A stretch of 5,606 bases of DNA from contig JACQGG010000017.1 of NCBI GenBank assembly GCA_016199665.1, positions 1 through 5,606 on the forward strand, read 5' to 3'. Below, piece by piece: positions 1 to 5,606 of this stretch. This DNA comes from Acidobacteriota bacterium (lineage in GTDB: Bacteria; Acidobacteriota; UBA6911; JACQSX01). Every line of letters starts with the position of its first letter. Positions within the stretch are counted from its first letter, which is position 1. The position numbers and the translations under genes were made by a program. The notes under the pieces were generated by a model. It saw only the letters and a list, made by a program, of their open reading frames with translations, did no database searches and was not told the origin of the DNA.

Positions 1-662
1 AGTTGGATCTGAAGGCGCGCCTTCAGGTGGTCCTGCAGGAGCCAGTTTGCGGCGTCCGACAGACTGCTTCCATGCACGGGAGAGATCAGAATCAGGAAAC
101 GCTCCTCCAGATTTCGCCGGCGGATCACGTCGCGCGCCCACTCGTAGTCGGCGCGGTCGCAGATTACAAACTTGACCTGGTCGGTCGGCTTGAGAATATC
201 AAGATTAGACCAGAGATTGTGCCGTTCCATCCGGCTGGCCGGCGTCTTGATGTCGAGAATAATAGTGACTTTGCCTGGAACGGGAGATATGTCAATGTGC
301 CCGCCAGTTTCCAGCAGGACCTGCTTTTGGCGATCAATCAACCGGCGCATCAAGAGGTGAACTGGAGCCTGCAGCAGGGGCTCGCCGCCGGTAATCTCAA
401 CCAGAGGGCAGGCGTAACTTTCCACTTTCCCGATAATTTCCCCCAGGGTCATCTCCGTCCACTCATAAAATGCATATGCAGTATCGCAGTACGAACATCG
501 CAGGTCGCACTCGGCGAGGCGGACAAAGACGCAGGGAAACCCCGCGTAGCTGGACTCCCCCTGAATACTGTAAAAGATCTCGTTGATGCGCAGTAGCCCG
601 CTATCCGGATGGGTCCGAGATTCTCCTTGTCCGCGGGTCGCGCTTTCGGTTTTCCGAGCCAT
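1..662 (-). CDS. queE: 7-carboxy-7-deazaguanine synthase (radical SAM), 3' end cut by window edge
   Basis: The minus strand encodes 220 complete codons from ATG at 662-660, then an incomplete CT codon (Leu whatever the third base). Seen: LRINEIFYSIQGES (residues 24-37), matching the N-terminal motif of QueE; the radical-SAM cluster CDLRCSYC (C52, C56, C59, CX3CX2C) followed by DT; and GGEP at 92-95 within ITGGEPLLQ, the SAM-binding motif. The visible end, RLQIQL, resembles the LQLHK-type C-terminus of the family, so only about ten residues should be missing. Known of the family: QueE uses SAM, a 4Fe-4S cluster and Mg2+ to contract 6-carboxy-tetrahydropterin to 7-carboxy-7-deazaguanine, on the cytoplasmic route to preQ0 and queuosine. 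Oddity: about 23 hydrophilic residues precede the usual start of the fold. A TAG lies directly before the ATG, so no longer start exists in this frame. No Shine-Dalgarno is placed for this ATG. An AAGGAG at 623-628 lies inside the gene with no start codon at proper distance. No queC, queD or queF is visible. Confidence 0.95.
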   Translation of the reverse strand, partial: MARKTESATRGQGESRTHPDSGLLRINEIFYSIQGESSYAGFPCVFVRLAECDLRCSYCDTAYAFYEWTEMTLGEIIGKVESYACPLVEITGGEPLLQAPVHLLMRRLIDRQKQVLLETGGHIDISPVPGKVTIILDIKTPASRMERHNLWSNLDILKPTDQVKFVICDRADYEWARDVIRRRNLEERFLILISPVHGSSLSDAANWLLQDHLKARLQIQ

Positions 663-670
663 CTACCGGA

Positions 671-699
671 ATTTTCGGGCATTGGCATGGACAAGTCAA
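671..699 (-). promoter_or_regulatory. candidate sigma70-type promoter of queE, possibly leaderless
   Basis: Reading the minus strand, TTGACT (694-699; 5 of 6 to consensus) is followed after 17 nt by GAAAAT (671-676; 4 of 6). Only 8 nt separate the -10-like box from the queE ATG, so transcription would begin at or next to the start codon. That fits the lack of a ribosome binding site there. This is motif matching by eye and could be chance. Confidence 0.35.
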
Positions 700-716
700 A
701 CCAACGGTGGGACCGG

Positions 717-841
717 ATGAGGGATGGATCATGGATGATGGATAACAGATATCATGGATGATGGTGCATGGATGATGGATGAATTCATCAATATCCATCA
801 TCCCCGACCCCTGACCCCTGACCCCTGATCCCTCATCCCGG
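717..841. repeat. intergenic heptanucleotide repeat element with inverted halves
   Basis: On the plus strand the element divides into 7-bp units. Positions 717-744 hold four (ATGAGGG, ATGGATC, ATGGATG, ATGGATA). A 9-nt break follows, then four more at 754-781 (ATGGATG, ATGGTGC, ATGGATG, ATGGATG). After an 11-nt centre (782-792) come seven pyrimidine-rich units at 793-841 (ATCCATC, ATCCCCG, three perfect ACCCCTG copies at 807-827, ATCCCTC, ATCCCGG). A 14-bp direct repeat, ATCATGGATGATGG, occurs at 728-741 and 751-764. The two halves are partly reverse complementary. It fills most of the gap between the end of the large gene and the start of queE. Heptameric intergenic repeats are known from cyanobacteria (STRR sequences); whether this belongs to an equivalent family in its own genome is inference. 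Confidence 0.85.
770..803. repeat. inverted repeat, 11-bp perfect arms (hairpin)
   Basis: GGATGATGGAT (770-780) and ATCCATCATCC (793-803) are exact reverse complements around a 12-nt spacer. A second perfect 11-bp pair encloses them: GGATGAGGGAT (715-725) and ATCCCTCATCC (828-838). The structure lies just downstream of the large gene's stop codon and could protect or attenuate its transcript. There is no T-run after the stem on the minus strand, so it is not a typical intrinsic terminator. Confidence 0.75.
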
Positions 842-852
842 GCCGCGGTCAG

Positions 853-3800
853 TTACCGCTTATCGCCAAAAAACGTACCGCTGATCTGACCGGATCCAGT
901 GCAACTGGGAGCCGTAAAGGTCCCCTCAATATGGGAGGCGGTAATCGTGGATGTCGTGAAATTAGTAGGACCAGGATCTCCGGGAATCTGAATCGACCAC
1001 CTGGCGGTGGTGCCGTCAAACGTCCCGGTGAAGGAGACCCTGGCTTGATTGTAACTGTCAAACCAGGAACCTGAGATGGCTCCGCCCGACACCTGAAAAG
1101 TGCCTTGCCAATCGTAGGTGCCTCGACAAAACTGAGTAGGCGTGACCGTAAATTTTCCCACCCAGCTCCCCTCGATGGGATTTCCTCCAGCCTGGGTGAT
1201 AGTCAGCGTCTGTCCGCCGATGGTCAGCGTTCCTGTCCGCGAAGTCGTGCCGGCGTTGGCTGTCACCGAGTAGTTCACCGTCCCGTTGCCCGTGCCGCCG
1301 TTGGCCTGGGTTCCCGCGCTGGAGGTGACGGAAGTTATTGTAATCCAGCTATCGCTGCTGCCTTTCGTGACTGTCCAGGCACAAATGCTTGGCGCAGTGA
1401 CCCCGACACTCCCCGACCCTCCGCCCGACCCGAAGGACTGGCTGTTGGAAGAGAGAGAATAACTGCAAGGCGTCCCGGCATTAATGGTAAAGGTCTGGGC
1501 ATTGGATGTCCCCACAGGGGAGGGATTGACCACAGTGACGCTGGCGGAGCCTTCGTTCTTGATATCGTCGGCCGAAATCGCTGCGCTAAGCCGGGAGCTG
1601 CCGCCATATTGAGTCGGCCGGGCCGCGCCGTCCCACCGCACCACCGACGCTTCTACAAAATTTGTTCCGTTGACGATCAAGCTGAATCCGGGCCCTCCGG
1701 CGTTGGCGGAACTCGGGTTGAGGCTGGTGATGACCGGGGGAAGTGTCGTGGCGGCATTTACGGTGAACGCCAGCGCGTTGGACGACCGATCTCCGCCAAG
1801 CTGAGGGTTCACAACGATGATTTGAGCGGCGCCCACGGCCCGTATATCGGCGGCGGGGATATCTGCGCTCAACTGCGAGCTGCTCACGAACGTGGTTACC
1901 CTGCTGGAACCATTCCATTTCACGACGGAATTTGGCAGGAAGTTCTTTCCATTCACATTAAGCTTAAAGTCCGCCCCTCCGGCTACGGCCGATGGCGGGC
2001 CCAGACCGGTGATTTGTGGAAACGGTTTTGGAACGGGACAAGCCTGCACAGCAGAGCCCTCTTTCTGCCTGCTCGAACAGGCGCCTGCTTCCCACTCAAT
2101 TCTGAATCGGACCGGATTTGAAACATATCTCGCAATATTCCTTGCTTGTGCTCCCGCAGGATCATTATGTGCGTACACGGGGACTTCTCCCGGAGCTTCA
2201 AGGTCGGTAGAATAAATCGTTGCGATGACTTCCTGATCCGAAACGGAGCGCGTTAAGCGGTCGCTGTATCCACCCCAACTGCCCCAGCCGACGCGTGCAT
2301 TCCTCAGATGCCTTCCTCTTACCCTGAGCTCGATGCCAAAAGAGCTGGAAACTCTTGCCGAATCAGGGATCAGTTCCGTAATTTCGGGCCTCGGGTCTTC
2401 CTGTAAATGAAACTTGATACGATCGGTAAATGTCTCCTCCCCAAGCCTGCGCGCTGCCTCAGGACTGATGATGTCGATCGGAAGAATACCCGGTCTAAGT
2501 GAGAAGGTCCACGTCACTGTCGCCCAATCTTCGGGTCTGAAGCGCTCCCGGTTCCCCAAAGCCCAACCTTCCCCCCCAGCTTCATCTACTACTACGCTGA
2601 CGATTCCCGAACAGGGTAAAAGGCCACCGTTGATCAGCGAGCCGTCCGAGTACGCACAAGCGCGGTACAGGTTTTCAAAACTGATGGGCCGGCGTTCTGT
2701 AGGGCCGAGAGGTTTTTCGAACAGGCGCTTTGCAAGCAAGTCGTGAAGCTTGACATTGACGAAATTAGCGATTCGCAAGAACAAAGTGTAGCTTGGCAAA
2801 GCTTCTTCCAGGAAATCAGTCCCTATTGTGAACAGTGATGGCACTGGAGACGTCCGCTGCAGCTCTATTTCAGCGCGCAGTTTGACAACATCGTCGAATG
2901 TCAAATTTACCAATGTTCCGCTTCCGGAATTCACTCCTTTACCGTCTCCCGCCGACACAACAAGACCTTTGATGACCCCTTCGCGAGACGCAGCGAGTTC
3001 CAGGCTGCCCACGCCAACCGACCATCCCAGTGCTGCCGCGCAGACATAAGGGTGATGCAGAAATATACAGGCGCCATCCCATAACCAGGTTGCTTTCGAC
3101 AGGATCTCCAGGCGTTTCCGGCGCTCCAACAGGTCGTCGCCCTCTTGGTCTTTAGTTGCAATCACATTCGGGAGATCTCCCGATCTCGCTGCAACCGGTG
3201 CATCGAATGCGGCAGCCAGAAACTGCTCCAAAGCCGAAAGAGATTGTGAATCCAGTTGGGCTTTTAGATTTGGGAGGTCGTTTTGAAGAAAACTTTCCAG
3301 CTCAGGCCCGGCATTCTCCAGTTGATTGATGTAATCCAGGAGAAGCGGATCCTGGACTTCAACTCTTGCCGCAGCCAGAGCGGCTTTGACGGACGAGTCT
3401 TGCTGTGTGACAACCTCAGTGAACAACCGAATTGCTCTGTCCAGGACAGTTCCAGGAGGGTTGGAGTGTGGCTGGGGATCGAGTACAGAAAAATCCTCTG
3501 GCAGGCTATCATCGACGCGGACAGCGTACAGGCCGCGGGGCAAGGGCGCCAACGCGCCCTCGGTTCCACTAAGAGGAACAAAGACAGCAATGCCATTTTC
3601 TGACAACGCCATCAGCGACTTCGCTTCGATATTCCCAAAAGCAACTCGGGAATCACGCTTAAAGCCGGTCCCCCCGATCCTGACCAGCGTGCCCGAAGTT
3701 CCCCGGACAACGCTTAGGCTTCGGATCGCCGTCTGCTCGAACTTCTCACCCCCGTGCGGGCTGAGTTTATAGTTCAATTCCGTCGATGACTGACCTGCGA

Positions 3801-5520
3801 AGGCTAAAGTCATCGCCTCCCCGGACTGGGCCAGAAAACGCGCGGTCCCTGCCAGGGGCGCTCCTGCGGTATCGAGCAGGATGATTTCGGTTTGAAATCC
3901 CGCTCCCTGCACCAGATGGGGAAAAATCAGAGTGTCCTCTCCCGTCTGCCTGACCAGATTCGCCAAAGGAACCGTCGTCAGTATCGGCTCGCTTCTTGGG
4001 TTGGTTGTTTGACGCAGCGCGGTCGCTGCAAAATTGCTTGAACCGGAAAGATCGAGCACACCGACAAAGGGGACCTGCACGGAGGGGAAGAGATCTTTGG
4101 CAAATTTTGCGATCTGTCCGCCCGGAGGTATTTCCAGAACGGTACTCAGGCCAGTGGCGAGACCGTCAATATTCCTCAGGGAAACATTCAGCAAGAGCGG
4201 ATCCGTCACTGACGGGTTGGTAACGGCAAACCCGGTGTTTCGCATCTTTTTCGCTTCCACCAGAAGCCGGCCGCTGCTGGTCAGTTCGGCTGCCGCAACT
4301 CCCGCTTCAGTGATCAGAACGTTGTTTGCAAAAATACGAAGCACCGCCGAGGCCACAGGGGCAAAGCTCCCAGGTGTGACTTCCACGGTGGCCGATCCTA
4401 TCTTGAGATCTTGTGTGTCCTGCGTTTCGATGAGCTGGGCGCCTTTGGGCGGAAGACTGAATGCCAACGTGCTGGCTGCCACACCTCCGATGCTCAGAGC
4501 GAGGGGTTGTCCCTCCTGGCCGCGGAATAGGAGCTTTCCAGTGACAGCCGTCTCTGTGGGATTGAGGAGAATGAACTGAGTGCGCAGTCCGCTGCCCGAC
4601 CCAATGTGAGGCAGAGTGGCCGGGTTGAAACCGACCGCCGTACTCAAATCTGCGACCGGCAGCGTTGTCAGAACGATCTCGCCGCGCGCATTCACCGATT
4701 GCCTCAGCGTCAGAGCCGCAACGGCGACGTCGCTTGTGATTTCCAGGACCCCGCGGAAGGGCGCCCTCAGGCTCGGAAATAGATCGTTGATAAACGCCGC
4801 CGTCTGACCCCTGGGGGGAATCGCCGGCAATCCCAGCGCCGCCATCAGTGCTCCACTGGAATCAAATAGCGTGGCGGTAACCCTGGCCGGCGTACTGTTG
4901 GGATTGGCAACTGCCACGCCGGTATTGACCTGAGGCGGACTCACGTCGGCGAAGAGGCGAGCGGCTGTTGTCAGTGGAGACGCGGGAACTCCCGCTTCTG
5001 CCAGGAGAATCCCGTTTTGAGTAAAGCTGAAAACGGCCGCGCCGGAAGGCGCTATCTGCCCGGGGGAACCGCTCAAGACCGAAAAACCGACCGCTACGAG
5101 CTCCTGTCCGGCAGCGGCTTGGGTCAGAGTAATTGTTTGACCCGCAATCGTCAGAGTCCCGGTACGAGCCGTGGCGGTGCTATTGGCTGTTATCGAATAA
5201 TTGACCGTCCCATTGCCGCTGCCGATGGCGCCGGACGTGGTGCTGAGCCAGGGCACATTGCTGGTAGTCGTCCAATTGCAGCCGGCTGCGGTGGTCACAC
5301 TGACACCGCCGCTTTCCGCATTCGCTCCGTGCGAGGCGGGAGGGCTATTAACGCCGTATGCACAAATGGCGAAAATCTGAGGGGTGGCGGTGAGGCCTGC
5401 TGTTACGATACAGGCGAATACCTTACGTAAGAGTGACAATGCGCCTGAGGAAGGGGTCTTTTCCTCTTTTTCACTTCCACAAAGGCCTACCGTCCGGACG
5501 GGGGACATCCTCAAAGCCAT
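853..5520 (-). CDS. large exported multidomain protein: BACON, 115-aa repeats, IPT/TIG domains, BACON
   Basis: Intact 1555-codon gene, ATG at 5520-5518, TAA at 855-853; no known named gene. Seen in order: a charged N-terminus (1-33) and hydrophobic stretch (34-53), probably a signal peptide or anchor; BACON domain 1 (53-136); four related ~115-residue repeats forming two 230-residue modules (about 160-597); an IPT/TIG-like domain (600-671); a helix-rich stretch (690-800); a hydrophobic segment (811-845) and an unassigned mixed region to about 1040; a divergent IPT/TIG-like domain (1043-1142); two clear IPT/TIG domains (1168-1255, 1262-1347); BACON domain 2 (1352-1446); and a C-terminal beta domain (1449-1555) with C1465 and C1540. 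Family knowledge: BACON and IPT/TIG are Ig-like folds of secreted proteins, often linked to carbohydrate or protein binding. Inference: a cell-surface or secreted binding/scaffold protein. No catalytic motif or C-terminal sorting signal was recognised. A start at Met5 (5508) is possible, but the GAAGGGA just upstream favours Met1. Function is unknown. Confidence 0.93.
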   Translation of the reverse strand: MALRMSPVRTVGLCGSEKEEKTPSSGALSLLRKVFACIVTAGLTATPQIFAICAYGVNSPPASHGANAESGGVSVTTAAGCNWTTTSNVPWLSTTSGAIGSGNGTVNYSITANSTATARTGTLTIAGQTITLTQAAAGQELVAVGFSVLSGSPGQIAPSGAAVFSFTQNGILLAEAGVPASPLTTAARLFADVSPPQVNTGVAVANPNSTPARVTATLFDSSGALMAALGLPAIPPRGQTAAFINDLFPSLRAPFRGVLEITSDVAVAALTLRQSVNARGEIVLTTLPVADLSTAVGFNPATLPHIGSGSGLRTQFILLNPTETAVTGKLLFRGQEGQPLALSIGGVAASTLAFSLPPKGAQLIETQDTQDLKIGSATVEVTPGSFAPVASAVLRIFANNVLITEAGVAAAELTSSGRLLVEAKKMRNTGFAVTNPSVTDPLLLNVSLRNIDGLATGLSTVLEIPPGGQIAKFAKDLFPSVQVPFVGVLDLSGSSNFAATALRQTTNPRSEPILTTVPLANLVRQTGEDTLIFPHLVQGAGFQTEIILLDTAGAPLAGTARFLAQSGEAMTLAFAGQSSTELNYKLSPHGGEKFEQTAIRSLSVVRGTSGTLVRIGGTGFKRDSRVAFGNIEAKSLMALSENGIAVFVPLSGTEGALAPLPRGLYAVRVDDSLPEDFSVLDPQPHSNPPGTVLDRAIRLFTEVVTQQDSSVKAALAAARVEVQDPLLLDYINQLENAGPELESFLQNDLPNLKAQLDSQSLSALEQFLAAAFDAPVAARSGDLPNVIATKDQEGDDLLERRKRLEILSKATWLWDGACIFLHHPYVCAAALGWSVGVGSLELAASREGVIKGLVVSAGDGKGVNSGSGTLVNLTFDDVVKLRAEIELQRTSPVPSLFTIGTDFLEEALPSYTLFLRIANFVNVKLHDLLAKRLFEKPLGPTERRPISFENLYRACAYSDGSLINGGLLPCSGIVSVVVDEAGGEGWALGNRERFRPEDWATVTWTFSLRPGILPIDIISPEAARRLGEETFTDRIKFHLQEDPRPEITELIPDSARVSSSFGIELRVRGRHLRNARVGWGSWGGYSDRLTRSVSDQEVIATIYSTDLEAPGEVPVYAHNDPAGAQARNIARYVSNPVRFRIEWEAGACSSRQKEGSAVQACPVPKPFPQITGLGPPSAVAGGADFKLNVNGKNFLPNSVVKWNGSSRVTTFVSSSQLSADIPAADIRAVGAAQIIVVNPQLGGDRSSNALAFTVNAATTLPPVITSLNPSSANAGGPGFSLIVNGTNFVEASVVRWDGAARPTQYGGSSRLSAAISADDIKNEGSASVTVVNPSPVGTSNAQTFTINAGTPCSYSLSSNSQSFGSGGGSGSVGVTAPSICAWTVTKGSSDSWITITSVTSSAGTQANGGTGNGTVNYSVTANAGTTSRTGTLTIGGQTLTITQAGGNPIEGSWVGKFTVTPTQFCRGTYDWQGTFQVSGGAISGSWFDSYNQARVSFTGTFDGTTARWSIQIPGDPGPTNFTTSTITASHIEGTFTAPSCTGSGQISGTFFGDKR
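856..1182 (-). other. C-terminal small beta domain (residues 1447-1555)
   Basis: Repeating short strands of the type GSWVGKF, WQGTFQV, ISGSW, FTGTFDG, ARWSI, IEGTF and ISGTF alternate with turns, suggesting a small antiparallel beta barrel or sandwich. C1465 and C1540 could form a disulphide. This G-x-W/F-x-G style is common at the C-terminus of secreted acidobacterial proteins. No ligand or named family can be assigned. Confidence 0.55.
1183..1467 (-). other. BACON domain 2 (residues 1352-1446)
   Basis: Begins CSYSLSSNSQSFGSGGGSGS and ends RTGTLTIGGQTLTITQAG, a textbook BACON pattern. Over its last 35 residues (1411-1445) it is identical to BACON 1 (102-136) at 26 positions by my alignment. 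It carries a longer Gly/Ser/Thr loop (about 1397-1412) than BACON 1. Confidence 0.88.
1480..2019 (-). other. tandem IPT/TIG domains (residues 1168-1255 and 1262-1347)
   Basis: Both copies follow the same plan: PxITxLxPxSAxAGG, then xVNGxNFxxxSVVxWxG, then SSxLSAxIxAxDI, then VVNP, ending AxxFT(V/I)N. They are clearly a tandem pair of Ig-like IPT/TIG domains joined by a short linker, AATTL. Such pairs usually act as spacers or binding modules in secreted bacterial proteins. Confidence 0.85.
2095..2394 (-). other. divergent IPT/TIG-like domain (residues 1043-1142)
   Basis: Starts PRPEITELIPDSARVSSSFG, then IELRVRGRHLRNARVGW, matching the IPT/TIG pattern of an opening P.I..L.P.S strand and the V.G..(N/L)......V.W strand. 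The loop with SWGGYSDR and the ending are atypical. It directly precedes the two canonical IPT domains, separated by a cysteine-containing linker (C1148, C1161). Confidence 0.6.
3730..5043 (-). repeat. four ~115-residue protein repeats (two 230-residue modules, residues 160-597)
   Basis: Two copies align with a spacing of 230 residues: EAGV at 175 and 405, NTGxAVxNP at 199 and 428, IPPxGQxAxFxxDLFPS at 234 and 464, PFxGVL at 254 and 484, LRQxxNxRxExxLTTxPxAxL at 272 and 502, and xPHxxxGxGxxTxxILL at 303 and 533. Within each module a half-period is visible. The NP or D position at the end of the second strand falls at 206, 320, 435 and 550, and the PPxG-like turn at 235, 357, 465 and 587. The copies are well diverged in DNA, so the duplication is old. 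The pattern resembles wording I recall from uncharacterised acidobacterial secreted proteins, but I cannot tie it to a named family. It is probably a beta-sandwich repeat. Confidence 0.8.
5113..5364 (-). other. BACON domain 1 (residues 53-136)
   Basis: The domain begins with CAYGVNSP and shows the usual sequence of SHGANAESG, AGCNWTTTSNVPW, GSGNGTVNYS and RTGTLTIAGQT, ending in TLTQAA. These are the hallmark strands of acidobacterial-type BACON Ig-like domains. Its first strand directly abuts or overlaps the hydrophobic N-terminal segment, leaving almost no linker after signal peptide cleavage. Confidence 0.85.
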
Positions 5521-5522
5521 AT

Positions 5523-5531
5523 TCCCTTCTT
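5523..5531 (-). promoter_or_regulatory. ribosome binding site of the large gene
   Basis: AAGAAGGGA on the minus strand lies just upstream of the ATG at 5520. The AGAAGG core leaves about 4 nt to the start codon, slightly short but workable. It supports Met1 rather than Met5, which has no better-placed site. Confidence 0.6.
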
Positions 5532-5569
5532 ACTATTCCTGTTTTTCAATTCCAGCCAAGCTTACTATT
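5529..5569 (-). repeat. 9-bp direct repeat in the large gene's leader
   Basis: AATAGTAAG occurs twice on the minus strand, at 5561-5569 overlapping the -10 box and start region, and at 5529-5537 just before the ribosome binding site. The copies are 32 bp apart, about three helical turns. It could be a regulator site, but it is short and A/T rich, so chance is possible. Confidence 0.45.
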
Positions 5570-5593
5570 TTACCTTGGGAAGCGTCGTGTCAA
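5567..5593 (-). promoter_or_regulatory. probable sigma70-type promoter of the large gene
   Basis: On the minus strand a perfect TTGACA (5588-5593) is followed after 15 nt by TAAAAT (5567-5572; 5 of 6 to consensus). The spacer is shorter than the usual 17 nt but within the tolerated range. The expected transcription start near 5560 would give a leader of about 40 nt before the ATG at 5520. Confidence 0.6.
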
Positions 5594-5606
5594 CTCAAAC
5601 TCAGAA

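Noticed and set aside
3..596. Long plus-strand open frame (197 codons)
   Set aside because: It is the antisense shadow of queE; the minus frame carries the radical-SAM cysteine cluster and GGEP motif, while the plus product has no recognisable motif.
601..801. Small minus-strand frame of 66 codons across the heptamer repeat
   Set aside because: Its start and much of its coding length are repeat sequence, and the rest overlaps queE out of frame; the product (IHHP, MIHPSS patterns) simply reflects the 7-bp units.
770..803. Intrinsic terminator for the large gene
   Set aside because: The stem is good but no T-run follows it on the minus strand, so only a hairpin is reported.
717..841. CRISPR-like array
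   Set aside because: Units are 7 bp and contiguous, with no spaced 24-40 bp repeats or unique spacers, and no cas genes are present.
856..1182. Avidin-like C-terminal domain
   Set aside because: The strand pattern (I-x-G-x-W, then I-S-G-x-W, then A-R-W-S-I) faintly recalls streptavidin, but the biotin-contact residues cannot be matched and the same G-x-W-x-G style is common in unrelated beta barrels.
1105..2121. Plus-strand open frame of 338 codons inside the large gene
   Set aside because: Antisense to the IPT/BACON coding region. The product is rich in Arg and Gly as expected from a reverse frame of Gly/Ser/Thr-rich repeats, and no ribosome binding site or domain pattern was seen.
5355..5490. 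Lipoprotein signal (lipobox) at C14 or C53
   Set aside because: The residues before C14 (VGL) and C53 (FAI) do not fit the usual L-A/S-G/A-C lipobox.
853..5520. Frameshift or fusion artefact in the large gene
   Set aside because: Reading is continuous across all domain borders, the repeats stay in frame and no domain is split between frames, so the gene appears intact.

Overview
The window holds two genes, both on the minus strand, separated by a structured repeat. The best guess for the source is an acidobacterium (Solibacter/Bryobacter-like soil lineage). This rests on two things: the BACON plus IPT/TIG architecture of the large protein, with the GSGNGTVNYS...RTGTLTIAGQT wording of its BACON domains, and a moderately high GC content judged by eye. 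It is an inference from style; no rRNA or other marker gene is present.

Layout. Positions 1-662 (minus) carry nearly all of queE, a radical-SAM enzyme of 7-deazaguanine (queuosine) biosynthesis. Only about the last ten residues appear to run off the left edge. Positions 663-852 are intergenic. They contain a possible leaderless queE promoter and a 125-bp element built from 7-bp units, purine-rich on its left half and pyrimidine-rich on its right, so that it can fold on itself. Positions 853-5520 (minus) are one intact 1555-codon gene for a putatively exported, mostly beta-sandwich protein. From N to C it has: a signal-like segment, BACON, four ~115-residue repeats (two 230-residue modules), an IPT/TIG-like domain, a helical central part of unknown type, three more IPT/TIG-like domains, a second BACON domain and a small C-terminal beta domain. 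Positions 5521-5606 hold its probable promoter (perfect TTGACA), its ribosome binding site and a 9-bp direct repeat.

The two genes have no evident functional link. QueE is a cytoplasmic housekeeping tRNA-modification enzyme; the large protein looks like an adhesive or scaffold-type surface or secreted protein with no recognisable catalytic domain. The repeat element and the separate candidate promoter between them argue for separate transcription units, though readthrough is possible. No mobile element, CRISPR array, tRNA or rRNA was seen. The points most worth a second look are the uncharacterised 115-residue repeat family, the helical insert, and the heptameric intergenic repeat.
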